Source: Elymus sibiricus
Lineage: Eukaryota; Streptophyta; Magnoliopsida; Poales; Poaceae
Direction of reading: 5' to 3'
Assembly: GCA_039707655.1 (NCBI GenBank)
Contig: CM077673.1
Location: 269,894,288-269,958,287, forward strand
DNA length: 64,000 nucleotides
The notes beneath the pieces were generated by a model that saw nothing but the letters and a program-made list of their open reading frames with translations, did no database searches and was not told the DNA's origin. A program made the position numbers and the translations under genes. Each line of letters begins with the position of its first letter. The stretch's first letter is position 1. Shown in pieces: positions 22,440 through 34,430 of this stretch.

Positions 22440-23073
22440 CTTTTCTCCGCCGCCGCTGTCGTCTTCCTCCTTCAGACGCCCGTACCTCCGGAGCTCCGCC
22501 GCCCCGACCGAACCTCGCCGTCAGCCCCAACGCCGGCCGCCGCGTCCACCTGAGTTGGTCCAAAGCTTCGCCGGCCCATCCGCGTCCGCAAGGTACCACT
22601 CTTGGCCCTTGTCTAATCCGTAGTTACCTCCATTAGGATCTCCCGAGTTCATCGGAATTCTTTGTGTTCATCGCTGTTCATCGGTGTTCTCCATAATATA
22701 GACCACCAAGTATCACTGCGCCTCTCATAACACTGTCTTTCTGCCGCGGTCGTCCTCCTAACACCAATGCCCGCCTGTTTTAGATCTGCATAGCAATCTC
22801 CACCGCGTGTTGTCCGCCTGTTCTTCCTCTATCCTTTTAGGTTTTTGAATATGTTTCATTTTACCTTCGCTCGTGGATCTTGCAGTTATAATGACAATAT
22901 GTGAAACATGTTTGTCCGCACTTAACCGCATTTTCCCGCGATGTCTTGCCCACCTAACTCGCCATTGTATTGGCGGCTTAACACCTCACCATTATGCTGA
23001 CCATAGTTGCCTTGACTATTGAACATTTTTCTAACCCGCCATACTCCGTGCCTTCGCAGCTTAACCCGCCATT
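22440..23073 (+). other. 5' UTR of the antisense gene with one intron
   Basis: The leader exon (about 22440-22592) is GC- and CT-rich and ends CCGCAAG|GTACCA. An intron of about 467 bp (22593-23059) ends CCTTCGCAG, and the second UTR part (23060-23073) leads into ATG 23074. The start of the leader is inferred from the TATA box. Confidence 0.5.
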
Positions 23074-26000
23074 ATGTCTAGAGCACCTTCGTCTTGTGAT
23101 TGGGTCGGCTCCGGAGTTACCGAACAGCTTCTACTTGACTTCGTAGAGTCGGGTATTTTGCCGGCTCAGGATGTTATACACTGGCGGGTTCCAGGGCCAG
23201 AAATCAGACCGACTCCTCAGGAAGGAGAAGTTGTTGTGTTCACTGATCATCTTCTTCGTGGATTTAGCCCACCCGGATCAAAAAAATTCCGAGACGTGCT
23301 TCATTTCTTCAAGCTTCATCCTCAAGATATAGGTCCAAACTCTGTCACCAACATGTGTCAGTTCCAAGTGTTATGTGAAGTTTACTTGCAAGAAGAACCG
23401 CCTGTTGACCTCTTCCGGGACTACTACTACGTCAATCACCAAACTGAAGTGGCGGCTAGGCCAAGTTTGGAGCTTGGCGGCGTGTCTATCCAGCGACGGA
23501 GAGATTTGCCCTATCCAGCAGCTCTCTTACCAAGTCACCCCAAGGATTGGAACAAGACCTGGTTCTACTGTAAGGACACTTCTCCCGAAGAAGAGAATCC
23601 ACTGCCGGGTTATCGTCCCACCCGGCTTTGCTACATCGAACTCCCGGACCGGATGTCCGCCACAGAACGAGCGAAGTATGCTCCGGCCTTCGCGAAGATC
23701 AGGGCCTTACTGGCGAACGGCTTAACTGGCGTCGACTTAACCCGCTGCTGGGTTTCTTGGAAAATCTTGCCACTGAGCCGGCGTGACCGACTCATGCATG
23801 AATTTACGGGGGAACCCGATGACTCTCTCTGCTTCAATGCCACCCCTTTGACAGAACAAGACATCAATACTTCCGTCAAGTCACTTCTTGGCGAAAAACA
23901 AGAGATTTGCAACAAGACCGGGTTGAAGCCCTTTTGCGCCAAGAATCCGGCTCCAGCTGTAAGAAATTCTTTTCTACAAAATTGGTCATTCTTGTCCTAA
24001 CCTTTTACCTTGCACCTTTTAATCTTCTTTGGCGGCTTATGCACAGGCCGGTTCTCCTTTCTGGAAGAAGAAATTTAACCCTCCTGTAAGGAAACCCAAG
24101 GTGAAAGCCCGCGGCCGTAAGAAGAAACCTGCCGCTCAGGAGCTGCCTGAGCTTGACGACTCGGAGGTAAAACTTGACTCCCTTGGTCGTCTCTTTATGC
24201 AACTTATTAACAACAATTATCCACAGGAGGAAACGGAAACAAGCCATGCAGACGCCCCTGAGGTAACCTACATTTCCTCTGACTCAGAAAATCTTCCACC
24301 AGAGAAAATATGGCGGGTCATCCGAAAAGTCCCCTTTTCTCATCCTCTTGCTCATTTAGACCCTAATTTTCTTTTGAAAAAGCAACAACACAACTCCCGA
24401 CGTCAGACCCGGAGCGCCGGCTCTGAAGATCTTGTGGCCGGGTTATCGAATTCTCCAGCTCCGCGGAAACGGTCGGCTGAGGTACTCCCTTAACTAAGGT
24501 CCGTTTTAACAATCTTGCATTGTAACCTTACTCTGCTTCGTATTGTCTTAACTGCTTTCAGGAAACACCCCCTTCGTCCGGTGATTCTACTGCAACTAAG
24601 TTGCCTCCTCTGAAGATCAACCCGGAGTGCGTACCTTTGTATCTGCATCATCCCTTTCTATCATCCTTGTTACTTATGCAACAATTCTTCTGTTTTTCAG
24701 AGCTCAAGCAAAACGAAGGAAAACCGGCGGGTCTACTGCTGCTCCTTCTGCCTAAGAGCCGGAAATTACTAAACCGGACTCCCCTGCAACTTATGTGGAG
24801 CCCACTGAAATTATGAAAGATGCACCTGAAGCCACTCATCAGCCCTTTGAGCCGGCTGACCATGACATGGCGACTGACAGTCCTCCAAGGGATGATCCTA
24901 AGCCGCCCAGCCCTTCAACAGCCGTTGAAGACACAGTTCTTCCAGACGTTATCATCACTGGGATGGGTCATCAATCTCCCGAGCCTCATGTATTGACAAG
25001 ACATACCAGCAAGGCTGAAGCTTCCTCGCCTGAGAAGTTTGATTTTGAATTCCCTGTGTTGGAGAAGCTGACTGCCGATGAATTACACGCTGGTTATCTG
25101 AACCGCCTGTCAACAAGCCGGAACATGGAGCTCAAACTTGTTGGCTTGATGAAGAAAAAATATGAGGTACGCCTCCTGCTTTTTCCTTATACCCTTATGT
25201 AGCCCCCAAGAGTTGGTTTAACATTGTAAATGGTAGGCCGGGTCTTCCAATCTATGCCATACTCCAAATAGCTTAGCCTATAGCCCCCAAGTATCGGGTT
25301 AGTATAGATAGTAAGCCGATACTCAATTTGAAGAATAGATCAACGGTAGCCCCCAAGTCCGGGTCAGTATAAAAATGATGAACCGGAACTTCACTGGAAT
25401 TTTTGGAAAACGCCGTTTGTAGCCCCCAAGTGCCGGCTTATCTTTATGAAGATGAGCCGGAACTTCATTGTAGACTTGGAGAGCGCAGTGTGTAGCCCCC
25501 AAGTGCCGGCTTATCTTTATGAAGATGAGCCGGAACTTCATTGTAGACTTGGAGAGCGCAGTGTGTAGCCCCCAAGTGTCGGCTTATCTTTATGAAGATG
25601 AGCCGGAACTTCATAGTAGACTTGGAGAGCAAACACAGACATTAGCCCCCAAGTGTCAAGTATATTGCTGGCAATCTGCTTGAGACTTGTCATACCAGCT
25701 CCATCAATCATATGCTAATATCTCCTCCTGGCGACTTAAACCTCCTGTCTTGTTGTGTTTTTGTACAATATAGGAAGCTTTGGAGGCGGCTGAGTCTAAT
25801 CTGACCGGCGTAAAAGAAAGCCTTGCTGCCCAACAAACTGCCCGGTCTGAGGCGGAAGAAAAATGGCGGGTTGCCGTTAAGGAGCTTGAGAAGGTTCAAT
25901 CTGATTTTGATGCCTTCAAGAAAAGTGCTGAGTCTACACAAGCCGCCCTGACCAAGCGCGCAGACGATGCTGACCAGCAACTCAAGCTTGTGTCAGATGA

Positions 26001-26758
26001 GCTGCAAACCCTCAAGCGCCATATCTCGAGGATGACTTCTGCTATCTTTGGTAATCACGGTACACCTTAGCAAATTTCCTTGCCATGTTTTAAAAACTGT
26101 GCGGGCGGCTTATACCACCAAATCTTTCCTTGCAGGTCAAAGAAGCCGCCAACTATCTTCAGACAGCTTGCTGAAGCTAAAGGCAGTATATTCCTTGGCA
26201 GAACAGCTATACTGCAACACCCTATGCACCATCAAAGCGATGTTGACTGAAAAAAGCATCCCCAAATATATGAAGGGAGTGATAGAACTCTTATCCACTC
26301 TGCCCAAACAGATTGAGGAACTCAAACGATCAGCCGCCAGGAAGGGAGCGATGGCTGCGCTAAGCCGGTCTCTGGCATTTGCCCCTGAACTGTCGGCAGA
26401 AGAAATGATGGACGGCTTACCGTCGAAGAAAGATGACGGCTCAGATTTCACAGAAGCTGACTATGCCAAGTGTATGAAGGCCTCCAGAGTACTCGCATCA
26501 ACACTGGTTGATGAAATTGATCTGTCAACGTACCAGGCGGCTTACAGCGAGGTCAGCAAAAGAGTGTGTGGCCCAACTTTTGAAGCTAGAGATTTGACTC
26601 ATGTCCGCCGTAAGCACCTCTTTGCTCCTGAGATTGACCTGTCTCCCCTCTTTGACAAGGCTCAGTTTGAAGCTCTAACAAACTGCAACTGGGATGTGGA
26701 CAATCTTCAGATCGAAGAAGTCGAAGACCCGGCGCAGGATGACCCTCCATCAAGCTGA
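23074..26758 (+). CDS. antisense ORF (aORF) of element C, seven coding exons, PF04195-like domain, one in-frame stop
   Basis: Exons with consistent phase and GT/AG borders: 23074-23958, 24047-24166, 24227-24481, 24562-24626, 24701-25166, 25774-26050 and 26136-26758 (about 895 codons). The first exon (295 codons) contains the 'putative gypsy type transposon' signature: GEVVVFTDHLLRGFSPP, FFKLHPQDIGPNSVT, QVLCEVYLQEEPPVDLFRDY, and later FYCKDTSPEE. Exons 2-5 are Lys/Pro/Ser/Asp-rich and probably disordered. Exon 6 is a coiled coil (ALEAAESNLTGVKESLAAQQ onward), and exon 7 a helical C-terminal domain ending in an acidic tail. The only defect I find is TAA at 24753-24755 in exon 5. Such genes occur in TAT-lineage elements; their role is unknown. 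An alternative is that exon 5 splices differently and avoids the stop. Confidence 0.75.
25199..25660. repeat. ~70-bp minisatellite in intron 5 of the antisense gene
   Basis: TAGCCCCCAAGT-type words occur near 25200, 25282, 25348, 25420, 25494, 25565 and 25643, usually followed by 'GCCGGCTTATC' and 'GATGAGCCGGAACTTCAT'. The central copies (25418-25640) are nearly identical. On the sense (minus) strand of the retrotransposon the word reads ACTTGGGGGCTA, the same type of G-run as a polypurine tract. Confidence 0.8.
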
Positions 26759-27859
26759 TCATTTGCTTAGGAAACCTTTAACCCGGCTTCTTGACCCGCC
26801 ACCGCCAGCAGTGTACAAAAACTTTAAGTCCGTGGTATTTTGGGCTCTCTGGAGAGCTTTGTAATAGGCTTAAGAATGACCTGATTGTCTGAGCCGTGCC
26901 ATCGTGCACGTAGAAACTTTGCACAACTTGATGCATGTTTATCCGTCTTGTGCTCAGCTCATAATATCAGTTTTCACGGCGGCTCATCTTTAGGAGATAA
27001 ACCCTGGAAAAACAAGACAATGTCCTGCATTGTTGTGAGGGCGGCTTGAAAAAGCACAACCCGGAGATGCTAAATCTTTCATGACCTTGCGTTGTAGAAA
27101 ACTCATAAGCCGGTTCTTCTGGGTGGACTCGTTACTTGAACTCTTAACAGTACAGGGTCTCTAGCGAGAGTGACCATCAATTCTTTGAACGGCTCAGGGT
27201 CTCTAGGCGAGATTAACTGATAAGAGCGTAACGAACCAGAGAGAGACGCAGCAGGGTATGAATACCCTTAGGGCCCAAAAGCTACCTCTCACGTGACATA
27301 AATCCGTCGTTTGAACCTTAAACAGTGCAGGGTCTTAAAAAGAGTAACTGTTTAAGAGTACGAACGGGCCACATAGCGGAGAGTTGGCAGCAGATGGGTG
27401 AGTTTATCCTCGCTTTCCGTAAGCCGGCCCTCACGTGACAAGAACCGCCGGTTTAACCTTGACCAGTACAGGGTCTCTAGCGAGAGTGACTGTCAAATAT
27501 GTTTGAACAGCTCAGGGTCTCTAATCGAGATTAACTGGTAAGAGTTCGGCGGGTCACCTGGCGGAGCAGCAGCAGCTTATAGGCAGGTTTAACTCAAACT
27601 TGCGGTGGCTGAAGAGCCGATCAAGAGGGTGTGTAAGCTAAACCCGGCGGGTTGGAAGCCCCCAAATGACCTTGTTGACGGAGTCAACTTTTTGGGTATA
27701 TAACCCGGCCTTATAGTGGCTGAAGAGCCGATCAAGAGGGTGTGTAAGCTGAACCCTGGCGGGTTAGAAGCCCCCAAGTGACCTTGTGGTTGTATCCATC
27801 TTTGCACGATCTGAGATGCGTAAAACGGCAGAGGCCCCGGCTTGCAAGGATGCCAACTT

Positions 27860-27892
<33 letters not shown>

Positions 27893-27936
27893 AGTGATAT
27901 ATACAATGATGATGTACAATGGGGGGAGTTGATGAC
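26759..27936. other. spacer between the antisense gene and pol, with short repeats
   Basis: No coding frame. It holds dispersed copies of 'CAGGGTCTCTAGCGAGAGTGAC' cut to 15-20 bp (near 27154, 27198, 27468, 27513) and two copies of a block starting TGAAGAGCCGATCAAGAGGG (27609 and 27720, about 111 bp apart). It is the shared 3' region of two convergent transcripts. Confidence 0.6.
27864..27892. repeat. (TA)n microsatellite
   Basis: Fourteen or so TA repeats just beyond the end of pol in element C. Confidence 0.9.
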
Positions 27937-30900
27937 TCAAGTATAATAAGGCCGCAGATGAGCGATATTCCACGGCCGGTGGGTCTCCTGCCCAGAAGTG
28001 TGTGACTCGTCTCGAACGTCAATGAGATAGTATGACCCATTGTTGAGGTTTCTGCTAACCACAAAAGGTCCTTTCCATGGAGGAGATAACTTGTGCGCAT
28101 CCGCCTGATCTTGAATTAGACGTAACACCAAGTCGCCTTCTTGGAACGTCCTGGTCTTAACCCTGCGGCTATGATAGCGACGCAGGTCTTGTTGATAAAT
28201 TGCCAATCGGGCCGCCGCCAGATCACGTTCCTCATCCAAAGCATCTAACGCGTCCTGACGCGCTGTCTCATTGTCTGTCTCAACGTAAGCCGCCACCCGC
28301 GGCGAGTCGTGACGTATATCACTTGGTAAAACGGCTTTTGCGCCATAAACCATGAAGAAAGGTGTATAGCCTGTTGACCTGTTGGGAGTGGTTCTGATGC
28401 TCCATAAAACTGATGGCAACTCTTCTACCCAACAACCCGGCGTTCGCTGCAGAGGAACCATAAGCCGGGGTTTGATACCTCTCAAGATCTCTTGGTTAGC
28501 CCGCCCCGCCTGACCATTGGATTGTGGATGAGCAACTGCAGAGACGTCAAGCCGGATATGCTCACTTTCACAGAATGCCTGCATAGCCCCCTTGGATAGG
28601 TTTGTGCCATTATCTGTGATGATACTATGAGGGTAACCAAAGCGGTAGATCAATTTTTTGACAAACTGAACCGCTGTAGCTGCGTCACACTTGCCGACCG
28701 GCTCAGCCTCCACCCACTTGGTAAACTTATCCACCGCCACCAAAAGGTGGGTCTTCTTGTCTTTGGATCTCTTGAAGGGCCCAACCATGTCAAGCCCCCA
28801 GACCGCAAACGGCCAGGTAATTGGAATCATTCGCAATTCCTGAGTCGGCACGTGAGCACGTCGCCCGAACTTCTGACATCCATCGCACATGAGAACCAAG
28901 TCTTCTGCGTCTTTATAAGCCGTCAGCCAGAAGAAACCATGCCGAAAGGCCTTGGCCACCAGAGATTTTGAGCCGGCGTGATGACCACAATCGCCAGCGT
29001 GAATCTCATTTAAGATTTCCTTACCTTCTTCAAGCGAAACACAACGTTGAAAAACGCCGGTGACGCTGCACTTATGTAACTCGCCATTGACGATCGTCAT
29101 GGACTTAGATCGCCTTATGATTTGCCTTGCCCAGGTCTCGTCCTCGGGTAACTCGCCGCGAGCCAAGTATGCTAGGTAAGGCAGCGTCCAGTCAGGGATA
29201 GCATGCAGAGCCGCCACCAGCTGCCCCTCCGGGTCAGGTACGGCCAGATCCTCCTCTGAAGGTAACTTAACAGACGGATGATATAACACATCCAAGAAAA
29301 CGTTAGGCGGCACCGGCTTACGCTGTGAGCCCAGCCTTGACAATGCATCAGCCGCCTCGTTCTTGCGACGGTCAATATGATCCACCTGATAACCCTTAAA
29401 GTGTCCAGCAATGATATCCACCGCCTGACGATAAGCCGCCATCCGGGGGTCTTTGGAATCCCACGTGCCTGAAACTTGCTGAGCCACGAGGTCTGAGTAG
29501 CCAAGACATCTAACCCGGCCCAGGTTCATCTCCTTAGCCACCCGGAGGCCATGAAGTAAAGCCTCATACTCAGCTGCATTGTTAGTATAGGGAAACATCA
29601 ACCTTAACACATAACAAAACTTGACACCTTTAGGGGAAGTTAAGACAACTCCAGCCCCTGATCCTTCCAGCTGCCTGGATCCATCAAAGTGAATTGTCCA
29701 GTATGTGCTATCCGGCTTCTCCTCAGGCGACTGACACTCTGTCCAGTCGTTTATAAAGTCCACCAAAGCTTGAGACTTAACAGTCGTGCGAGGCACATAT
29801 TTCAGATTAAGAGGCCCAAGCTCCAACGCCCACTTTGCAATCCTGCCAGTGGCTTCTCTATTTTGAATTATGTCACCCAACGGGGCAGAACTAACCACAG
29901 TGATCTGGTGTCCCAGGAAGTAGTGCTTTAACTTACGATTCGCCATGAACACCCCATATATCAGCTTCTGCCAATGTGGGTACCTTTGCTTGGATTCAAT
30001 TAAGACTTCGCTAACATAGTAAACCGGCCTCTGAACCGGATACTCCTTTCCTGCCTCCTTACGCTCCACAACAATCACGGCGCTGACTGCTCTGTTGTTA
30101 GCCGCCACATAGAGGAGTAAAGGTTCCTTCTCAGCCGGAGCGGCCAAGACCGGCGGCTCAGCCAGCTGCTTCTTGAGCGCCTCGAACGCTTCACCCGCCG
30201 CCTTACTCCAGACAAAATTGTCTGTCTTCTTCATCATCTGATACAGAGGAATAGCTTTCTCACCCAGGCGGCTTATGAACCGGCTTAAAGCAGCGACTCG
30301 ACCCGCCAAGCGCTGAACGTCGTTGATGCACGCCGGCTCAGACAGGGAGGTGATAGCCTTTATCTTGTCCGGGTTAGCTTCAATGCCACGCTCAGAAACT
30401 AGGAATCCCAAGAGCTTGCCTGCAGGAACTCCGAAGACACACTTAGCCGAGTTAAGCATCATCTTGTAGACCCGTAAATTATCGAACGTTTCCTTCAGGT
30501 CGTCAAGTAGAGTCTCCTTCTTTCTTGACTTGACCACAATATCATCCACATAAGCATGAACGTTGCACCCAATTTGACTATGAAGACAGTTCTGCACACA
30601 ACGCTGGTAAGTCGCCTGGGCACTCTTGAGCCCAAAAGGCATAGACACATAGCAGAAAGCACCAAAAGGCGTAATGAAAGCCGTCTTCTCTTGGTCTTTG
30701 ACTGCCATCTTGATCTGATGATAACCTGAATAAGCGTCCAGGAAACATAAGCTCTCACAACCCGCCGTTGCGTCAATAATCTGGTCGATCCGGGGGAGAG
30801 CAAACGGGTCAACTGGACAGGCCCTGTTAAGATCCGTGTAATCCACACACATATGCCACGTGTCGTTCTTCTTAAGCACCAAAACCGGGTTAGCTAACCA

Positions 30901-31134
30901 CTCCGGGTGAAAAACCTCCACGATGAACCCTGCCGCTAAGAGCCGGGCCACCTCTTCCCCAATTGCTTTACGCCGCTCTTCATTGAAACGGCGAAGGAAC
31001 TGCTTGATCGGCTTGAACTTAGGATCCACATTAAGGTGGTGCTCAGCGAATTCTCTCGGTACACCCGGCATGTCAGACGGCTTCCATGCGAAGATGTCCC
31101 GATTCTCACGGATGAATTCGATGAGCGCGCTTTC
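27937..31134 (-). pseudogene. pol: pol of element C: reverse transcriptase, RNase H, integrase (catalytic residues lost)
   Basis: The long minus-strand frame from 31071 (open back to the TAG at 31135-31137) encodes about 1,044 residues. The RT part holds MPFGLKSAQATYQRC and the active site AYVDDIVVKS (residues about 173-177). The RNase H part holds HFDGSRQLEGSGAG and NAAEYEALLHGL. The integrase part holds an HHCC-type region (CDGCQKFGRR), GLDMVGPF and IITDNGTN. The residue at D+36, catalytic Glu in a D(35)E integrase, is Gly here (codon GGG at 28504-28506; context SNGQAGRAN). In RNase H the usual GDSDL is GYSDL (TAC at 29497-29499). The RT looks intact; RNase H and integrase are probably dead. 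Confidence 0.9.
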
Positions 31135-31137
31135 CTA

Positions 31138-32133
31138 TGCGGGGTCCATGTTAGCCCCGATAGTGAATTGCTGCGATGAGTCGCCCGGAGTGAAATCCAC
31201 CAGCTTGGTATCATCCGCCGCAAACTTGAGGGGCGGCTCAGATTCCGTGTTAGGCTTCTTCAGCGGAGTCATATCTTCCGTGTCAACATTTTCCTTATAG
31301 AACTTAAACTCTGCTTCAGCACAACTTGACTCTGCATAAGCCGTGTCTCCTTCCTCACACTCAAGAGCCGTCTTCCGATCACCATGCACAGTAATCGTTC
31401 CATTCAACCCGGGCATCTTGAGCTGCAAGTAAACATAGCAAGGCCTAGCCATGAACTTGGCGTAAGCCGGCCATCCAAACAGAGCGTGATATGGGCTCTT
31501 GATTTTAACCACTTCAAACCACAAAGACTCCACCCTGTAGTTGAATTCATCACCAAAAGCTACCTCCAAAGAAATCTTTCCCACTGGGTAGGCCGACTTG
31601 CCGGGCACCACACCGTGAAAAACTGTTGAAGAGGGCTTAAGATCCTTGTCAAGCAAACCCATCCGACTGAAAGTGTCATAATACAGGATGTTGATGCTGC
31701 TGCCACCATCCATAAGTACTTTGGTGAACACATATCCTCCTACTTGGGGGGCAACTACCAAAGCCAGTTGCCCCGGGTTATCAACACGCGGCGGGTGATC
31801 CGCCCGACTCCAAGTTATGTCAAACTCCGACCACTTCAAATACTGCGGGAGAGCCGGCATGACTGCGTTAACCGCCCGCTTGCGCACCTTCCGGTCTCGC
31901 TTGTCGAGGCTGGTTGTAAAAACATGATACTGACCCCCACTGAGCTGTTTCGGGTTAGTCTGGTACCCCGATTGGTTATTCTGCTGCTGGCCTCCACCGC
32001 CAGACTGCTGCTGATGACCTCCTTGATTGCCTTGACCCTGGTACCCGGATCCTAAGCCACCAGCACCAAAACCGGCTCCTGATCCGCCCGGCCCTGAGCC
32101 GCCTAATGGCCCATTACCGTTATTCCGATGCTG
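31138..32133 (-). pseudogene. protease part of element C polyprotein
   Basis: This is in the same minus-strand frame as pol and gag, bounded by in-frame TAA (32134-32136) and TAG (31135-31137). It starts with a Gly/Gln-rich linker (31890-32130). The protease-like core follows, with KVLMDGGSSINILYYDTFS as active-site motif (DGGS, usual in TAT elements) and SPYHALFGWPAYAKF downstream. The part after it is acidic and leads into RT. Confidence 0.8.
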
Positions 32134-32136
32134 TTA

Positions 32137-34360
32137 AAGGCTGTAATCCCGAAACTGCCGCATAATACTGCAATCCCTCCATGTGTGACCTGCCGGCTTA
32201 TCAGGCCGGCTGTGCTCCGGACAAGGTTTATTGAGCATCTCTTCCAAGTTGAAAGGAGCTTTACCCTTGTTAAAGGGCTGCCTGAAGTTCCCATTGCCCT
32301 TAGCACGATTGTCCCCAGCACTGGTGTTCGCCACCAATTCTGACCCGCCGTCCGGGTTCTTCTGCTTGCCCGGGTTGCTATTTCCGGCCGCGCCTTGCTG
32401 TTGACCCTTGCCGTTGTTGTTTTTCTTACCCTGACCCGATTTCTCATCATCAGAGCCAGGGTCCTTCGTGTTATCGGAGTCTGCATACTTGGTGAGAGCT
32501 GCCATGAGCTCCCCCATATCCTGGCACGTGCGCTTGAGCCGGCCAAGCTTCTGCTTCAAGGGTGTGAAATGGCAATTCTTCTCTAGTATCAAAACTGCTT
32601 GAGCCGCCGTAATCTGTTCTGAAGAGTGGATGATGGTTGAGACCCGCCGGACCCAGTGATGAGCCGACTCGTCATCACGCTGCACGCAATGGTCCAGATC
32701 CACAATCGTCATGGGCTGCTTGCACGTTCCTTGGAAATTTTTGATGAATTTCGTCTTTAACTCAGACCAGGAATTAATGGTGTTGGGTGGCAAGCCCTTC
32801 AACCACATGCGAGCCGGCCCTTCCAGCATCATGATGAAATATTTGGCACATACTGCATCACTGACGTCTAACATCTCCATGGCCAGCTCATAGCTTTCGA
32901 TCCAAGCCTCTGGAGGTAGGTCAGCAGTATAATTGGGCACCTTGCGAGGGCCCTTGAAATCCTTTAGCAGACGCTCGTTTCGTAGAGCTGACGCTAAACA
33001 CGGCACTCCCACAGCACTGGAGGTCAATCCTGCCCCTACTGAGACAGAAGGTGCAACTGTGGGTTCCTGATGAGCCGCCGCCGCCGCCAGAGCCGCTGCC
33101 TCTCGCTGTGCTCTTGCCCAATCCACCAGCGCTTGAGCATCCAGCCAGAGCCGCCGCCTCTCGCTGTGCTCTTGCCCGATGTCGTTCACTGCTAGAAACC
33201 GTCGGCGACTCATAACGCCGGCTGTAGCTGCGGCTGGGGATGGGAGTTGAATGCACGCGGCTCCGGCTGTAAGTATGCTGGGCCACCGCCGTCCGCAGGT
33301 ATCCAATAGCGTTTCGCACCTCCTCTGCAAAAGGCACCTCATCGGGAATGGGAATTGTATCAAGCCTGGTGGCTGCCGCCACCAGGTTCTCCGCTGGGTT
33401 AGAATAATGACCCGGCGGCGTCGGAAAAAGCTGTGGTGGGGTCGGGTTCCGGTGGGGCGGGTCTGGCCGCTGATGCTGAACCGCCGCCCGGCTTCTAGGT
33501 ACTTCCGCCGTCCGGGTCACGGTCAAAGGTATTTGCCGTCCCGTCCCTGGCGTGTTGAAGAGATTTCTGGCTTCATACTGATCTGGCAAGCGGGATTGAT
33601 GCCTCATCCGCTGAACCGCCGCCGCAGACTGCTGCTCTAACTCAAAACGGAAAGTGTCTGCCCTAAGGCGCTCCGCCTCAGCATCCATCTAAGCCTTTAG
33701 CGCATTGATTTCCTGTTGGACTCCGGTCATCTGGTTCTTCATCCTCGCGATCTCCGCATTACGGGCCGCTTAGTTTTCAGCAGTGACCTCAGTCGCCATC
33801 AGGGTTGTAAGCTCATTCATCAGATCTAGAAGAACTTGAGACGGCGGCCTACCAGCTCCAGACCCAGTCGCACCGGCGGCTGAGCTGCTAGGAGCCGCCA
33901 CTGAACCCGCCATGAAGACGGCAGCGCGGTTCGGCGGCTCATAATCCTCCGTCTCGTGATACTCCGACTCGGGGTAAGGCTCGACGTAGCCCCCGATCCC
34001 ATCGTTGTGAAGCTGATAGATTGATTCCGTCTCTCCGCTCGAGGATCCATCCTCTGAACAGATGAGAGTTTCCTCCCGAGATACAGAGCCCTCAAGCTCC
34101 ACGCCCTGGGTGAAGCCGACGAAGACATGCTTCCTGCCCGGGTTAGCACGGGCGGGTTGCACACGTCGGGCGGGTTGCTCACGCCGGGCCGGCTCGACGA
34201 TGTCGATGCAGATGTCCGGCCCGGGTTCAGATCCGCCGATCTTGCCGATGAAGACGTGGATTCCGCCGAAGGGGACCCGGAAACCGTACTCAATTGAGTC
34301 GGCCTCGGGGCCCCAGCCGGCGTCGTCGATGTAGAGCCGGCCGCGACGACTCTTGGTCAT
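32137..34360 (-). pseudogene. gag: gag of element C, with two stops and a duplication frameshift
   Basis: The probable start is ATG 34360 (MTKSRRGRLYIDDAGW). The frame runs leftwards through TAA (33770-33772) and TAG (33689-33691). The gag capsid core is seen in the frame of 33363-32134: WLKGLPPNTINSWSELKTK, KQPMTIVDLDHC, and a C/H-rich tail (CPEHSRPDKPAGHTWRDC). Between the two frames is a 34-bp direct repeat (33086-33119 and 33144-33177, offset 58 bp); this non-multiple-of-three duplication explains the shift. All in-frame stops could be CAA or CAG mutated to TAA or TAG. Confidence 0.8.
33086..33177. repeat. 58-bp tandem duplication inside gag
   Basis: GCCAGAGCCGCTGCCTCTCG... at 33086 recurs at 33144 with one substitution over 34 bp. 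The offset of 58 bp (one more than 57) shifts the gag frame. Confidence 0.75.
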
Positions 34361-34430
34361 CCTGCCGACATCGTACCCCTCGATCCCTGGGAGAGAGCCC
34401 TTTGAGAACTCAACACCACCGAGCGCTGGC

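Noticed and set aside
27764..28100. Small minus-strand frames around the (TA)n tract as extra proteins
   Set aside because: They are produced by the microsatellite (Tyr/Ile repeats) and by frames overlapping the end of pol.
29172..29504. Second minus-strand frame within pol
   Set aside because: Alternate frame of RNase H coding sequence; no independent motif.
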